Assembly: GCA_028291945.1 (NCBI GenBank)
Contig: JAQGNH010000194.1
Span: 1 to 63,119 of the forward strand
Source: Betaproteobacteria bacterium
GTDB lineage: Bacteria > Pseudomonadota > Gammaproteobacteria > Burkholderiales > SG8-41
DNA: 63,119 bases
Direction of reading: 5' to 3'
The notes under the pieces were generated by a model, which was not told the origin of the DNA, did not search any database, and was given only the letters and a program-made list of their open reading frames with translations. Below, one piece after another: positions 16,719 through 26,923 of this stretch. A program made the position numbers and the translations under genes. Every line of letters starts with the position of its first letter. Within the stretch, counting starts at the first letter, position 1.

Positions 16719-17743
16719 CACCGCAGGACGCTCTGACACGGGTTATCGAGCACCGCGAGATATTCCGGGAGGAAATGCTTACCCTCATGCGAAGCATCAT
16801 GACGGGTGAAGTGCCGCCGGCGCTTATTGCCGGCATACTGATCGGCCTGCGCGTCAAGAAGGAAACTATCGGTGAAATCGCTGCCGCTGCCGAAGTGATG
16901 CGCGAGTTCGCCACACGAGTACCGGTGCCGGACGAGCCCAAGCTTATCGATACGTGCGGGACAGGGGGCGACTCGGCTCAGTCATTCAACATTTCGACTG
17001 CTGCGATGTTCGTCGCGGCCGCAGCCGGCGCGAAGATTGCCAAGCACGGAGGCCGATCGGTCTCGAGCAAATCCGGAAGCGCGGACGTTCTCGAGGCGCT
17101 CGGCGCGAACATCAATCTCAAGCCGGAACAGGTTGCCGGCACCATTGCCAGGACTGGCATCGGTTTCATGTTTGCGCCCAATCATCACAGCGCCATGAAA
17201 TACGCGGCACCGGTGCGCAAGGAGCTCGGCGTCAAGACGCTTTTCAACATCCTCGGACCGCTCACGAATCCCGCCGGCGCGCGGCAGCAGGTGATGGGTG
17301 TTTTCCATCCGGACCTGGTCGGTATACAGGCGCGCGTGCTGCAGCGGCTCGGCAGCCGTCGTGTGATGATCGTGCACGGTGTCGATGGGCTCGATGAAAT
17401 TGCGTTGAGCGGTTCCACGATGGTTGCGGAGTTGAAGGACGGCCGCATAAGCGAGTACAACATCGTGCCGCAGCAATTCGGACTGCGTGCGGCTGAAAGC
17501 CACGCGATTCGCGTAGCGGATGTGAGCGAATCGAAAGCGATGATGCTTGCCGCGCTGGAGAACAAGGAAATAGCCGCACGCGATATCGTCGCGCTGAATG
17601 CAGGCGCGAGCATCTATGTCGCAGGGCTGGCGGAGTCGCTCGCCGACGGTGTGCAGACCGCGCTTTCTGCGCTGAAAAGCGGTGCCGCACGCCGCAAGCT
17701 CGACGAGTTCGTCGCCTGTACTCGCAGCGTGAGCACATCGTGA
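16715..17743 (+). CDS. trpD: Anthranilate phosphoribosyltransferase
   Basis: A 342-aa enzyme that attaches the phosphoribosyl group of PRPP to anthranilate. It has the PRPP-binding glycine motif DTCGTGGDS near residue 76, [20 protein letters not shown], the [13 protein letters not shown] segment and VHGVDGLDE. Length and motif order are normal. It overlaps trpG by four nt (ATGA) and trpC by four nt (GTGA), so the three genes are translationally coupled. Confidence 0.96.
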
Positions 17744-18537
17744 GCGACATTCTTCAGCGCATTCTGAAGGTCAAGGCGGACGAAATTGCAGCAGCGCGCC
17801 GTGTGAAGCCGCTCTCGGCCGTGACTGCCGAGGCGCGTGCAGCAGCGCCCGCGCGCGATTTTGTGGCGGCGTTGCGCTCCAAGATAGCCGATGGTGCGCC
17901 GGCAGTGATCGCTGAAATCAAAAAAGCGAGTCCCAGTAAAGGATTGCTGCGCGCACGATTCGATCCGGCCACGATCGCCGCGAGTTACGAGCGCTGTGGG
18001 GCCGCGTGCCTGTCAGTTCTCACCGACACGCAGTTCTTCCAGGGTCGGCTCGAGGATCTGCGTACCGCGCGAGCCGCGTGCCGCCTGCCCGTGCTGCGCA
18101 AGGACTTCACTCTAGACCCTTACCAGGTCTTCGAAGCTCGCGCTGCCGGGGCCGATTGCATACTGCTTATCGTTGCGGCGCTGGAACCGAACGCAATGGG
18201 TGAGTTGGAGGAGGTAGCCCGCGAGGCGGGCCTTGCAGTTCTCGTAGAAGTACACGATGCGGCCGAGCTCGAACTTGCGTTACGGCTCAAGACGCCGCTC
18301 ATCGGAATCAACAATCGAAATCTACGCACGTTCGAAACGCATCTGGAGACGACGCTCGATCTGCTCGAACGGATCCCGTCCGAGCGCCTCGTCGTGACCG
18401 AAAGCGGAATACTGGAGCCGGAACACGTTCAGCGGATGCGAGAACGGCGCGTCGGGGCTTTTCTCGTGGGCGAAGCATTCATGCGCGCCGAGGACCCCGG
18501 CGCAGAGCTCGAACGTTTGTTTGCCAAAGCGGCCTGA
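17740..18537 (+). CDS. trpC: Indole-3-glycerol-phosphate synthase
   Basis: A 265-aa single-function TIM barrel, not fused to TrpF. It closes the indole ring of carboxyphenylamino-deoxyribulose phosphate. Family motifs are [51 protein letters not shown] and VTESGI. The GTG start lies inside the trpD stop. It closes the trpGDC chain; coq7 begins 11 nt after its stop. Confidence 0.96.
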   Translation: MSDILQRILKVKADEIAAARRVKPLSAVTAEARAAAPARDFVAALRSKIADGAPAVIAEIKKASPSKGLLRARFDPATIAASYERCGAACLSVLTDTQFFQGRLEDLRTARAACRLPVLRKDFTLDPYQVFEARAAGADCILLIVAALEPNAMGELEEVAREAGLAVLVEVHDAAELELALRLKTPLIGINNRNLRTFETHLETTLDLLERIPSERLVVTESGILEPEHVQRMRERRVGAFLVGEAFMRAEDPGAELERLFAKAA

Positions 18538-18548
18538 CTTCAAACGCC

Positions 18549-19175
18549 ATGTTCGATATCGACCGACTCATCATCAGTTTTGACCGCGGATTGCGCACAA
18601 TTGTGGGGCCCGCTGCTACCGCGCGCCCACGACCAGGCGAAGATATGGGCGATGGCGAGCTGGAGGCGTCAGAGCGCCAGCACGCTTCCGCACTCATGCG
18701 GGTAAACCATACGGGCGAAGTGTGCGCGCAGGCTCTTTATCAGGGACAGGCGCTCACCGCACGCGGCTCGAGTGCTAGGAGCGCACTCGAACGCGCCGCT
18801 GAGGAGGAGACGGACCATCTGGCATGGACCGAGCGCCGCATAGAGGAGCTCGGAGGACGCAGGAGCGTTCTCAACCCTCTTTTTTACGCCGGTTCATTCG
18901 CGATGGGCGCGGCTGCGGGCCTGCTGGGAGACCGTTGGAATCTCGGGTTCCTGGCGGAAACGGAAAGGCAGGTCGTTGCTCACCTTGATGACCATCTAGG
19001 AAAGCTGCCGATCGAGGACCGAAAAAGCCGCGCAATCGTGGAAGAGATGCGCATGGACGAAGCGCAGCATGCGACTACGGCGCTGCAGGAAGGTGGGCTG
19101 CCGCTGCCGCTGCCGGTGCGGATGCTGATGCGCGTCGCGTCGGCCGTCATGACCCGAACGGCATATTGGATCTGA
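18549..19175 (+). CDS. coq7: Demethoxyubiquinone hydroxylase, Coq7 family
   Basis: A 208-aa di-iron carboxylate hydroxylase that adds the C6 hydroxyl in ubiquinone synthesis. The two E-x-x-H iron sites are seen in EEETDHLAW and DEAQHAT, with the first Glu in the segment [18 protein letters not shown]. The C-terminus TRTAYWI is typical. It complements the flavin-dependent UbiH-type hydroxylase at the left end of the window. It follows trpC closely, so it may be in the same transcript. Confidence 0.94.
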   Translation: MFDIDRLIISFDRGLRTIVGPAATARPRPGEDMGDGELEASERQHASALMRVNHTGEVCAQALYQGQALTARGSSARSALERAAEEETDHLAWTERRIEELGGRRSVLNPLFYAGSFAMGAAAGLLGDRWNLGFLAETERQVVAHLDDHLGKLPIEDRKSRAIVEEMRMDEAQHATTALQEGGLPLPLPVRMLMRVASAVMTRTAYWI

Positions 19176-19295
19176 GCTCGTCGATGGTCACGCGTAGGCA
19201 GCGCAAGACGGCCGCGGTGGATCTGGGAACGAATGCAGAGGTCGGCGTCAGAATCCCTACCTCGTGTGCGCGCCGAAGCCGCTGACTGCTGACGC

Positions 19296-19712
19296 TTACG
19301 CCTCGCGTATCTCGAAATCGTGAGTGATCACTGCCGTCTTCGCGAGCATGATGGAAGCGGAACAGTACTTTTCCGCCGACAAATGGACGGCGCGCTCGAC
19401 CTGCTGGGCCTTGAGCCCCTTTCCGGTCACGACGAAATGAAAGTGAATGCGCGTAAACACCTTCGGGTCTTCAGCCGCACGTTGCGCGTCGATATCCACG
19501 ACGCAATCGATGATCGGGGCGCGTGACTTTCGCAGGATATGCACGACATCGTAGGCGGTGCATCCCCCCGTCCCCATGAGCACCGTTTCCATCGGTCGCG
19601 GCCCCAGGTTGCGCCCGCCGCCGTCAGGCGCGCCGTCCATCACGAACGCGTGCCCGCTTTCTGACTCGGCGACGAAAGCAACGCCCTCGAGCCACTTGAT
19701 ACGGACTTTCAT
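19296..19712 (-). CDS. OsmC-family peroxidase-like protein
   Basis: A 138-aa OsmC/Ohr-fold protein. Family members reduce organic hydroperoxides with a Cys pair. The first Cys is in MGTGGCTAYDVVHIL and the second is in SAEKYCSASIMLAKTA, the usual spacing. It is leftward, convergent with coq7, and 120 nt separate the two stops. The branch with G-GCT and KYC is the general OsmC type rather than Ohr; the natural peroxide is unknown. Confidence 0.88.
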   Translation of the reverse strand: MKVRIKWLEGVAFVAESESGHAFVMDGAPDGGGRNLGPRPMETVLMGTGGCTAYDVVHILRKSRAPIIDCVVDIDAQRAAEDPKVFTRIHFHFVVTGKGLKAQQVERAVHLSAEKYCSASIMLAKTAVITHDFEIREA

Positions 19713-19822
19713 GAAATCTCCAGCGGTGAGCGTTTGGACCGAAGGCGCCGGCTATCGCTCGCGCCCTTGCGGTGCAGAGCGCCGAATCAGCGTCGCGACG
19801 CTTCCCGCACCGTCCTTCAGGT

Positions 19823-19852
19823 TTGACACAGAAGCCTGATTTCCAATAGAAT
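19823..19852 (+). promoter_or_regulatory. Sigma70-type promoter for rplM-rpsI
   Basis: TTGACA at 19823-19828 and TAGAAT at 19847-19852 with an 18-nt spacer, ending 37 nt before the rplM start. Both hexamers are near consensus, which fits a strongly expressed ribosomal protein operon. Confidence 0.72.
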
Positions 19853-19889
19853 TCGCGGTTTCCTGAAATTCACCGCCGCGGGACCCAGA

Positions 19890-20318
19890 ATGAAAACGTT
19901 TTCCGCCAAGTCGCATGAAGTGCAGCGCGGCTGGTACATCGTCGACGCTTCCGGCAAGGTGCTGGGTCGCGTCGCTGCCGAGATCGCCCGCCGCTTGCGC
20001 GGCAAACATAAGCCCGAATTCACGCCGCATGTCGACACCGGTGATTATATCGTGGTCGTCAATGCCGACAAATTGCGTGTCACGGGCAACAAGACCAAAG
20101 ACAAGTTGTATCACCGTCATAGCACGTATCCGGGTGGGATCTACACCACCAGCTTCGAGAAACTGCAGGCGCGGCATCCCGAGCGGGTGCTTCAGCTCGC
20201 GGTCAAAGGCATGCTGCCCAAAGGCCCACTAGGCTACGCAATGCTGCGCAAGATGAAAGTGTACGCCGGAGACAAACATCCGCACACCGCGCAGCAGCCC
20301 AAAACGCTTCAGATCTAA
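19890..20318 (+). CDS. rplM: 50S ribosomal protein L13
   Basis: A 142-aa protein of the large ribosomal subunit. Recognised by [20 protein letters not shown], the [20 protein letters not shown] segment, HSTYPGGI and [19 protein letters not shown]. Length is exactly typical. A consensus-like promoter lies just upstream, and rpsI follows after 13 nt, the universal L13-S9 pair. Confidence 0.98.
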   Translation: MKTFSAKSHEVQRGWYIVDASGKVLGRVAAEIARRLRGKHKPEFTPHVDTGDYIVVVNADKLRVTGNKTKDKLYHRHSTYPGGIYTTSFEKLQARHPERVLQLAVKGMLPKGPLGYAMLRKMKVYAGDKHPHTAQQPKTLQI

Positions 20319-20331
20319 GGCGTAACGACAC

Positions 20332-20724
20332 ATGGCAGTCCAGCAGAATTACGGAACGGGTCGCCGCAAGAGCGCAGTCGCCCGCGTGTACCTTAAGCCC
20401 GGCAAGGGCGATATCACCGTCAACGGTAAGCCCGTGGACGAATTTTTCTCGCGCGAAACCGGTCGCATGATCGTTCGTCAGCCGCTTCAGCTGACTGACA
20501 ATCTCAGCCGCTTCGACATTTTCGTGAACGTGGACGGCGGCGGCGAGTCGGGGCAGGCGGGAGCGGTCAGGCACGGCATCACGCGCGCGCTCATCGATTA
20601 CGACGAGACGCTCAAAGGCACGCTCAAGAAAGCCGGACTCGTGACACGCGATGCTCGCGAAGTCGAACGCAAGAAAGTCGGGCTCCACAAGGCACGACGA
20701 CGGAAGCAGTTCTCCAAGCGTTAA
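20332..20724 (+). CDS. rpsI: 30S ribosomal protein S9
   Basis: A 130-aa small-subunit protein. Recognised by [20 protein letters not shown], the [19 protein letters not shown] segment, and the basic C-terminal tail ending RRRKQFSKR, which reaches the P-site tRNA. It is cotranscribed with rplM and followed by a terminator hairpin. Confidence 0.98.
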   Translation: MAVQQNYGTGRRKSAVARVYLKPGKGDITVNGKPVDEFFSRETGRMIVRQPLQLTDNLSRFDIFVNVDGGGESGQAGAVRHGITRALIDYDETLKGTLKKAGLVTRDAREVERKKVGLHKARRRKQFSKR

Positions 20725-20740
20725 TACCCCGCTCAACCAA

Positions 20741-20761
20741 GGCCGCCTGCGGGCGGCTTTG
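20741..20761 (+). terminator. Probable terminator after rpsI
   Basis: GCCGCC, loop TGCG, GGCGGC, then TTTGTCGTC, 17 nt after the rpsI stop. The stem is strong and the T-tract is short, so termination may be partial. Confidence 0.6.
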
Positions 20762-20828
20762 TCGTCTCTGGGACCACTTCGTGACGGGTGACGTAGCCTG
20801 AATACCTGCATTCGGAGATCTTCGCGAC

Positions 20829-21869
20829 ATGGCCAAGCACACGATCAAGATCGGCATCGTCGGCGGCACCGGTTATACCGGCGTCGAGCTCTTGCGCCTT
20901 CTGGTGCAGCACCCGCACTGCGAGCTTGCGATCATCACCTCGCGCAAAGAGGCCGGCATGGCCGTTTCCGACATGTTTCCCAACTTGCGCGGCCGCGTTG
21001 CGCTCAAGTTCACGGAGCCCTCCCGCGAAGCGTTAGCCCGCTGCGATCTGGTCTTCTTCGCCACGCCGAACGGCGTTGCGATGAACGACGCGCGTGCGCT
21101 ATACGACGCGGGTGTGCGGCTAATCGATATCGCAGCAGATTTCCGGATCAAGGACGTGGCGTTGTGGGAGCAGTGGTACAAGATGAAGCATGCTTGTCCG
21201 GAGCTCGTTGCCGAGTCGGTCTACGGTCTTCCGGAGGTCAACCGCCAACGCCTCCGCGAAGCGCGTATCGTTGCGAACCCCGGCTGCTATCCCACGTCGG
21301 TGCAACTCGGTTTCCTGCCGCTGTTGGAAGCCGGTGTTGTTGATCTAGACCATCTGATTGCTGATGCAAAGTCAGGCGTTTCGGGGGCTGGACGAAAAGC
21401 GGAGGTTCATACCCTGCTCGCGGAAGCTTCAGACAACTTCAAGGCCTACGGCGTATCCGGCCACCGCCACCTCCCGGAAATCACGCAGGGTCTGAACGCC
21501 ATGGCAGGCCGTCCTGTCAGGCTGGTTTTCACCCCGCACCTGACACCGATGATCCGTGGGATACATGCCACGTTGTATGCGCGTCTGTCAGGTTCGAGCG
21601 ACTTGCAGGCGCTTTTTGAAAAACGCTACGCCAATGAGCCGTTCGTCGATGTGATGCCCAGCGGCAGCCATCCCGAAACCCGTTCCGTTCGGGGGGCCAA
21701 TACCTGCCGCATCGCCGTTCATCAGCCGCAGGGCGGCGACATCGTGGTCGTTCTTTCGGTCATCGACAACCTCGTCAAAGGAGCTTCGGGTCAGGCGGTG
21801 CAGAACATGAACATCATGTTCGGCTTTCCCGAGACGACGGGCCTCGACCAGGTCGCGCTGCTGCCTTAA
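20829..21869 (+). CDS. argC: N-acetyl-gamma-glutamyl-phosphate reductase
   Basis: A 346-aa NADPH-dependent dehydrogenase for the third step of arginine synthesis. The Rossmann motif [14 protein letters not shown] is near residue 14, and the catalytic Cys153 is in [19 protein letters not shown] and the His-containing SGHRHLPEI are also present. Length matches the long (type 1) ArgC family. No other arginine genes are adjacent. Confidence 0.96.
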   Translation: MAKHTIKIGIVGGTGYTGVELLRLLVQHPHCELAIITSRKEAGMAVSDMFPNLRGRVALKFTEPSREALARCDLVFFATPNGVAMNDARALYDAGVRLIDIAADFRIKDVALWEQWYKMKHACPELVAESVYGLPEVNRQRLREARIVANPGCYPTSVQLGFLPLLEAGVVDLDHLIADAKSGVSGAGRKAEVHTLLAEASDNFKAYGVSGHRHLPEITQGLNAMAGRPVRLVFTPHLTPMIRGIHATLYARLSGSSDLQALFEKRYANEPFVDVMPSGSHPETRSVRGANTCRIAVHQPQGGDIVVVLSVIDNLVKGASGQAVQNMNIMFGFPETTGLDQVALLP

Positions 21870-21874
21870 CGCTC

Positions 21875-22609
21875 ATGGCGGCCCTTCGTCGATTGAGGCG
21901 TGCGTTCGGCATCTCCGCTGAACGCATGGCGGTGCGGCCGGACATGCCATGGTACTGGCGTATCGCGATCGTCGTTTTCTTCGCTGCTACCATCGCGTTG
22001 GCCGTTTTTGGACTGTCCGCTCGCGATTCGAGCCGCGCCGAAGCCGACCGCGAGCTCGCGCAGCTGCAGCAGCAGCTTCAGCGCCAGGAAAGTGAGCTCG
22101 CAGAGCTGCGGTCGAAAGTGGCCGGCTCCGATCGCCTGCAGCAGATGGACCGTGCAGCCGGCGCTGACCTTGCGAAGCAGGTCAAGTCCCTGTCATTCGA
22201 AAACGCGAAGCTCAAAGAGGATCTCGCGTTCTTCCAGTCGCTCATGTCATCATCGGGCAACCGCGAAGCCACGCTCACGGTGAATCGTTTCAATCTGCGC
22301 CCTGACGCGATTGCAGGCGAGTACCGCTATCAGCTGCTGCTTGTGCAGACCGGTCAGCGCGTGCGTGAATTCAATGGGACCGTACAGTTTGTCCTAGACG
22401 TACAAAACGAGGGACGTAAGCTCACGCTCGTGTTACCGGCGCAAGGGGAACGCGAAGCGCGTGACTACCGGCTCAACTTCAAGTACTTCCAGCGAGTCGA
22501 AGGCACTTTCAAGCTGACCCCAGGCAGTGTGTTGAAAGGGATGCAGGTCCGGGTCTTTGAAAACGGGGCGAACACGCCCCGGTTGACCCAGGCCTTGAAT
22601 GTTTCGTAG
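21875..22609 (+). CDS. DUF6776-type membrane-anchored coiled-coil protein
   Basis: A 244-aa protein with a short cytoplasmic start, one membrane helix (about residues 28-49, YWRIAIVVFFAATIALAVFG), a Gln/Glu-rich coiled coil (residues 55-125, with LQQQLQRQESELAEL) and a C-terminal beta-rich domain (REATLTVNRFNLRPDAIAGE onward). This fits, from memory, a family of conserved proteobacterial proteins of unknown function that sit next to bactofilin genes. Five nt separate it from argC and nine from the bactofilin gene, suggesting joint expression and a possible envelope or scaffolding role. Confidence 0.7.
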   Translation: MAALRRLRRAFGISAERMAVRPDMPWYWRIAIVVFFAATIALAVFGLSARDSSRAEADRELAQLQQQLQRQESELAELRSKVAGSDRLQQMDRAAGADLAKQVKSLSFENAKLKEDLAFFQSLMSSSGNREATLTVNRFNLRPDAIAGEYRYQLLLVQTGQRVREFNGTVQFVLDVQNEGRKLTLVLPAQGEREARDYRLNFKYFQRVEGTFKLTPGSVLKGMQVRVFENGANTPRLTQALNVS

Positions 22610-22618
22610 GAGGCGAGC

Positions 22619-23038
22619 ATGTTCGGAGCGAAGACTGGCAGCACCAAACCGCAAAGCCGCATTGACTGCCTGATCGGTGCAGGCACCGTCATCGAGGGCC
22701 ATGTGGTTTTCAGCGGCGGATTACGGGTTGACGGCCACGTGAAAGGCAACATTACGGCCGAGGACGGCAAGCCGGGGACGCTCGTGCTGTCTGAAAATGG
22801 CCGAGTCGAGGGTGAAATCCGGGTTCCCCACATCGTGATCAATGGCGCCGTGATTGGGCCGGTGCGCTCGACGGAGTATGTTGAACTGCAGGGAAAGGCC
22901 AATGTCACAGGGGATGTCCACTATAATGCGATAGAGATGCAGCTGGGCGCCATCGTGCAGGGCGCGCTGGTGCACAAGACCGACGCGAAGTCGGAAAAGG
23001 TGGTCCCGCTCAAATCGGCCTCAAGCGAACAAACTTGA
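22619..23038 (+). CDS. Bactofilin-family cytoskeletal protein
   Basis: A 139-aa polymer-forming beta-helix protein. The core [20 protein letters not shown] and [20 protein letters not shown] shows the repeating G-x-V/I pattern of bactofilins, which assemble into membrane-associated filaments guiding cell shape and wall enzymes. A strong ribosome binding site TAGGAGG lies 8 nt before the ATG. The nearby M23 peptidase gene is a frequent neighbour of bactofilins, which suggests a shared role in wall shaping. Confidence 0.88.
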   Translation: MFGAKTGSTKPQSRIDCLIGAGTVIEGHVVFSGGLRVDGHVKGNITAEDGKPGTLVLSENGRVEGEIRVPHIVINGAVIGPVRSTEYVELQGKANVTGDVHYNAIEMQLGAIVQGALVHKTDAKSEKVVPLKSASSEQT

Positions 23039-23087
23039 GACTTGCCCCGGGACCCCGATTAAGGCGGATTCCCCGCAGGAGCATGAG

Positions 23088-23441
23088 ATGAACGCAGTCA
23101 CTGAGCAAATGCCTGAACCCCTGGTCTTCACGGACAGCGCGGCGAACAAGGTCAAGCAACTGATCGAGGAGGAGGGTAACCCTGATCTGAAGCTGCGCGT
23201 GTTCGTCACGGGCGGGGGGTGTTCCGGCTTTCAGTACGGTTTTACATTCGACGAGGCGACGAACGAAGACGACACGACGCTTCAGAAAGCCGGTGTCACG
23301 CTGCTAATCGACCCTATGAGCCTGCAATATCTCGCAGGCGCAGAAATCGATTACCAGGAAAACATCGAAGGGGCGCAGTTCGTCATCAAGAACCCGAATG
23401 CAACTTCGACGTGCGGTTGCGGATCGTCGTTTTCGGCGTAA
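23088..23441 (+). CDS. erpA: Iron-sulfur cluster insertion protein ErpA (A-type carrier)
   Basis: A 117-aa A-type Fe-S carrier that delivers clusters to apoproteins. The three conserved Cys are in [11 protein letters not shown] and the C-terminal TCGCGSSF. The segment [20 protein letters not shown] is the ErpA version of the family. A GCAGGAG site precedes the start. An intrinsic terminator follows the gene. Confidence 0.94.
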   Translation: MNAVTEQMPEPLVFTDSAANKVKQLIEEEGNPDLKLRVFVTGGGCSGFQYGFTFDEATNEDDTTLQKAGVTLLIDPMSLQYLAGAEIDYQENIEGAQFVIKNPNATSTCGCGSSFSA

Positions 23442-23480
23442 CGTCCAGCGCCCGGTAGGCAGTTGGAGTCGGGCAAACAA

Positions 23481-23507
23481 AAAGGGAGCTGAGGCTCCCT
23501 TTTTTTA
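23481..23507. terminator. Bidirectional intrinsic terminator between erpA and the M23 peptidase gene
   Basis: AAAGGGAGC, loop TGAG, GCTCCCTTT, followed by TTTTT. The left side also has an A-tract, giving a U-tail when read leftward, so the hairpin can stop both convergent genes. Confidence 0.85.
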
Positions 23508-23548
23508 TTTGACTGGCTTTAGGCCAGCCTCACGGGCTTGCGCGTCGC

Positions 23549-24862
23549 TTACTGCAGGCGGGCGAGGTTGGTGTTACGCAGCAGGCCAAGCCGCAGCCCC
23601 ATCGGTTGAGCGACGGCGTCAAAGGCGGTTCGATAGTCGGCGGTGATGGGCAGAGCATCGGGCATCGCGACGGTCAGGGGATCCTGGTAGACATCGTCGA
23701 TCCTGAATTCGTAATGCAGATGAGGTCCGGTGGCAAGGCCGGTCATACCCACATAGCCGATGACGTCGCCTTGTGAGACCCGGGCGCCGTCGTGTATTCC
23801 GCGGCCGAACCCGGACAGGTGGCCGTACAGCGTCGTGTAGCGCTTCTGGTGCCGCAGGATGACGACATTTCCGTAGCCGCCCTTCTGTCCGGCAAATTCG
23901 ACGATACCGTCAGAGGTCGCTTTGACGCCTGTGCCTGTGGCTGCTGCGTAATCGACTCCGGTGTGTGCGCGCCAGCGTTGAAGAACCGGGTGAAAGCGCG
24001 CGGTCGTGAAGCCCGAGCTGATGCGCGAGAATTCCAGCGGCGAGCGCAGAAAGGCTTTCTTGATCGGTTTGCCGTCCAGCGCGTAGTAATCGCCCTGGCC
24101 ATTTGCCCTCTCGAACCAGATGGCCTGATAGGGCTTACCTTCGTTCACGAACTCGGCAGCGAGCATGCGGCCGGATCTCACCGGTTCGCCTGCGTCGTAA
24201 TACATTTCGTAGACCACAGTGAAGCGGTCTCCGCGGCGCAGGTCTTTGTGAAAATCGATATCGGTCGAGAATACCTGTGCCATCTGATCGGCTACCGCGT
24301 CTGTCAGCTGGGCGGCATCGGTGGCGGCAAAAAGCGAGCTCTTGATCTCGCCGGACTTCATGACGATGCGCCGCTCGAGCGGTGCCACTTCTTCCCTGAC
24401 GCGAAAACCATCGCCTTCCGGTTTGACAGTCAGCATCGTCACGCCGAGCGAATAGCGCAGCTCTTGTAAGCGCCCGTCCTCGGTCGCGCTGGCACGTACG
24501 ACGCGTCCCGGCACCAGCTGCCTGAGCCCTTTCGCATCAGCGCTGGTGCGAAGGAACCGCACCGCGTTCGCGTCTTCGACGTTCAGCCGCGTGAGCACGC
24601 TGCCCACAGTGTCGGAGCGCTGGATCCGCTCCTCGCGCCAATAAGACTCGTCTGTGGCGCTGGCAATCGAAAGCGCCGGCAGCGCCACTTCTTCGACGAC
24701 GCGCGTCAGCTCGACCTTCTCTGTCACAGTGTCAGGGGCAATGCCGAACGCGGCTACCACGCTCACGAACGGCAATGTGGTGGCGAGCATGATGCGACGG
24801 AACGTACTGTTGCGGGCAAGCCGAGCGAGCTTTTCGGCTACAATGGGTGGGCCTTGATGCAT
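23549..24862 (-). CDS. M23-family LytM metallopeptidase
   Basis: A 437-aa inner-membrane or periplasmic zinc endopeptidase acting on peptidoglycan cross-bridges. It has an N-terminal hydrophobic anchor (about residues 24-42), a LysM-like/OapA-type middle region (RIQRSDTVGSVLTRLNVED), and a C-terminal M23 domain with the zinc ligands in RAHTGVDYAA (near 305) and HLHYEF (near 381-386). The complete motif set implies an active enzyme. Divergent from tyrS; adjacent to bactofilin genes across the terminator. Confidence 0.9.
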   Translation of the reverse strand: MHQGPPIVAEKLARLARNSTFRRIMLATTLPFVSVVAAFGIAPDTVTEKVELTRVVEEVALPALSIASATDESYWREERIQRSDTVGSVLTRLNVEDANAVRFLRTSADAKGLRQLVPGRVVRASATEDGRLQELRYSLGVTMLTVKPEGDGFRVREEVAPLERRIVMKSGEIKSSLFAATDAAQLTDAVADQMAQVFSTDIDFHKDLRRGDRFTVVYEMYYDAGEPVRSGRMLAAEFVNEGKPYQAIWFERANGQGDYYALDGKPIKKAFLRSPLEFSRISSGFTTARFHPVLQRWRAHTGVDYAAATGTGVKATSDGIVEFAGQKGGYGNVVILRHQKRYTTLYGHLSGFGRGIHDGARVSQGDVIGYVGMTGLATGPHLHYEFRIDDVYQDPLTVAMPDALPITADYRTAFDAVAQPMGLRLGLLRNTNLARLQ

Positions 24863-24974
24863 GATTTACCTGCGTTTTCCGGACGTCTGGGCGTTCTGGC
24901 CGGAAGCTTAACAGAATGACTGTCGCTGGCAAGCGAATATTTCGCAGTGTACCGGAACGTGAAATTCGCTGACC

Positions 24975-26174
24975 ATGGCAACGCTCGAAGAGAAACTACA
25001 GATCATTCGCCGCGGTTCCGACGAGCTGCTCGTGGAAGCGGAACTCACGGAACGATTACGAAGCGGCGAGCCGTTGCGCGTCAAGGCGGGATTCGACCCG
25101 ACCGCGCCCGATCTCCATCTCGGTCACACAGTGTTGATCAACAAGCTCCGTCAGCTGCAGGAGCTCGGCAACCATGTGTTGTTCCTGATTGGGGATTTCA
25201 CGGGAATGATCGGCGATCCCACCGGCAAGAATGCGACCCGTCCGCCGCTGACGCGCGAAGAAGTCGCCCTGAACGCCAGGAGCTACACGGACCAGGTTTT
25301 CAAGATTCTCGACCGCGATCGCACCGAAGTCGTTTTCAATTCGACCTGGATGGACCGGCTCGGGGCAGCCGATATGGTCAAGCTCGCGGCGACTCATACC
25401 GTTGCCCGCATGCTCGAGCGTGACGACTTCTCGAAGCGCTACACAAACAATCAGCCAATTGCCATCCATGAATTTCTGTACCCGCTCGTGCAGGGTTACG
25501 ACTCGGTTGCCTTGCGCGCCGACATGGAGCTCGGCGGAACCGACCAGAAATTCAACCTGCTCATGGGCCGCGAGCTGCAAAAACACTACGGCCAGAAACC
25601 GCAGGTCATCCTTACGATGCCGCTGCTCGAAGGGCTGGACGGCGTCAACAAGATGTCCAAGTCGCTCGGCAACTACGTGGGCATCAATGAGGATCCGAAC
25701 GAGATCTTCGGCAAGCTCATGTCGGTTTCCGACCAGCTCATGTGGCGCTACATCGACCTGTTGTCGTTTGCATCGCTCGCGACCATCCGAGGCTGGAAGC
25801 AGCAGGTGGCGGAAGGCGGCAATCCACGGGACATCAAGGTCGCGTTTGCCCAGGAAATCGTCGAGCGTTTCCACGGGCGTGACGCCGCACAGGCTGCGCT
25901 CGCCGATTTCGAAGCCCGTTTTCGGCAGGGCGGTACCCCCGCCAACATGCCAGAGGTGAACGTCCCAGCGGCAGGCGTCGCGCTGATCATTCCTCACGTG
26001 CTGAAGCAGGCGGGGCTCGTTGCAAGCACGTCAGAAGGGTTGAGGCTGATCGCACAAGGGGGCGTCAAGCTCAACGGTGAGAAGGTGAGTGACAAGTCAC
26101 TCAAGCTTGCCCCGGGCGAGCAAGTCGTACTGCAGGTCGGCAAGCGCAAGTTCGCGCGCGTGACGATCACCTAG
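24975..26174 (+). CDS. tyrS: Tyrosyl-tRNA synthetase
   Basis: A 399-aa class-I aminoacyl-tRNA synthetase that charges tRNA-Tyr. The HIGH-like signature is HLGH (48-51) in [10 protein letters not shown], and KMSKS is at 226-230. The C-terminal S4 RNA-binding domain shows [18 protein letters not shown]. The length and HLGHT form match the TyrZ-like longer branch common in betaproteobacteria. It diverges from the M23 gene. Confidence 0.96.
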   Translation: MATLEEKLQIIRRGSDELLVEAELTERLRSGEPLRVKAGFDPTAPDLHLGHTVLINKLRQLQELGNHVLFLIGDFTGMIGDPTGKNATRPPLTREEVALNARSYTDQVFKILDRDRTEVVFNSTWMDRLGAADMVKLAATHTVARMLERDDFSKRYTNNQPIAIHEFLYPLVQGYDSVALRADMELGGTDQKFNLLMGRELQKHYGQKPQVILTMPLLEGLDGVNKMSKSLGNYVGINEDPNEIFGKLMSVSDQLMWRYIDLLSFASLATIRGWKQQVAEGGNPRDIKVAFAQEIVERFHGRDAAQAALADFEARFRQGGTPANMPEVNVPAAGVALIIPHVLKQAGLVASTSEGLRLIAQGGVKLNGEKVSDKSLKLAPGEQVVLQVGKRKFARVTIT

Positions 26175-26207
26175 CGCCTGGACGCAAACGGCCGCACTTC
26201 GCCTGCG

Positions 26208-26831
26208 TCAATCTCCCGCACGTCCCCACAACGCCTGCAGGCGCGCATCGCGCCCACAACCAGTGCGGTAGATCTTGTAGCGCGCGGGATTCTTCTTATA
26301 GAAATCCTGGTGGTATTCCTCGGCGCGATAGAACTCACCGGCAGGCGATACCTCCGTCACGATGTCGCCTTTGAAAGGTTTGTTTTTCTCCAGCGCCGCT
26401 TTCGAGGCCGAGGCCAGTTTCTGCTGTTCCGGCGTGTGATAGAAGATCGCAGTGCGGTACTGAGTGCCATGATCGCAGAACTGCGCGTCGCGCTGCGTCG
26501 GGTCGACGTTGCGCCAGAACACGTCAAGCAATTGAGCATACGTCACTTTGCTGGGATCGTATTCCACCTGCACGACTTCGGCGTGGCCCGTCGAGCCGGT
26601 CGAGACCTGCTCGTAAGTGGGGTTCTTGGTCTTGCCGCCCATATAGCCCGACGTCGTCGAGATCACGCCCGGCAACTTGTCGTAAGGTGGTTCCATGCAC
26701 CAGAAGCAGCCGCCGGCAAATGTCGCTCTTGCAGAACCCGACTGAGCGGCTGTCTGAGCATGAGCGAGGCCGCCGAGCGTGCAGCACAAAGTAAGCGCCA
26801 ACCACAAGATACGATCGGAAAACAGCGTCAT
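26208..26831 (-). CDS. msrA: Exported peptide-methionine (S)-sulfoxide reductase MsrA
   Basis: A 207-aa enzyme repairing oxidised methionine in exported proteins. The ATG at 26831 begins a signal peptide (MTLFSDRILWLALTLCCTLG, cleavage near AHA at about residue 25); an upstream start (26900) would bury it. The catalytic Cys42 is in GGCFWC. The motif GSTGHAEVVQVEYDPSK and the C-terminal recycling Cys in RTGCGRDARL are also present. A second, cytoplasmic MsrA lies at 29737. Confidence 0.9.
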   Translation of the reverse strand: MTLFSDRILWLALTLCCTLGGLAHAQTAAQSGSARATFAGGCFWCMEPPYDKLPGVISTTSGYMGGKTKNPTYEQVSTGSTGHAEVVQVEYDPSKVTYAQLLDVFWRNVDPTQRDAQFCDHGTQYRTAIFYHTPEQQKLASASKAALEKNKPFKGDIVTEVSPAGEFYRAEEYHQDFYKKNPARYKIYRTGCGRDARLQALWGRAGD

Positions 26832-26923
26832 GTGCGAGCTCCGCCGGAGCGGATCGAAGGGTGCATGTTTATCGAGTATAGCGGATAATTTCGGGTCCAA
26901 AAGTTCAAGCTACAGGAGAACCG

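Noticed and set aside
25056-25997. Minus-strand frame (313 aa) opposite tyrS
   Set aside because: It is fully contained in the antisense of tyrS and has no family motif.
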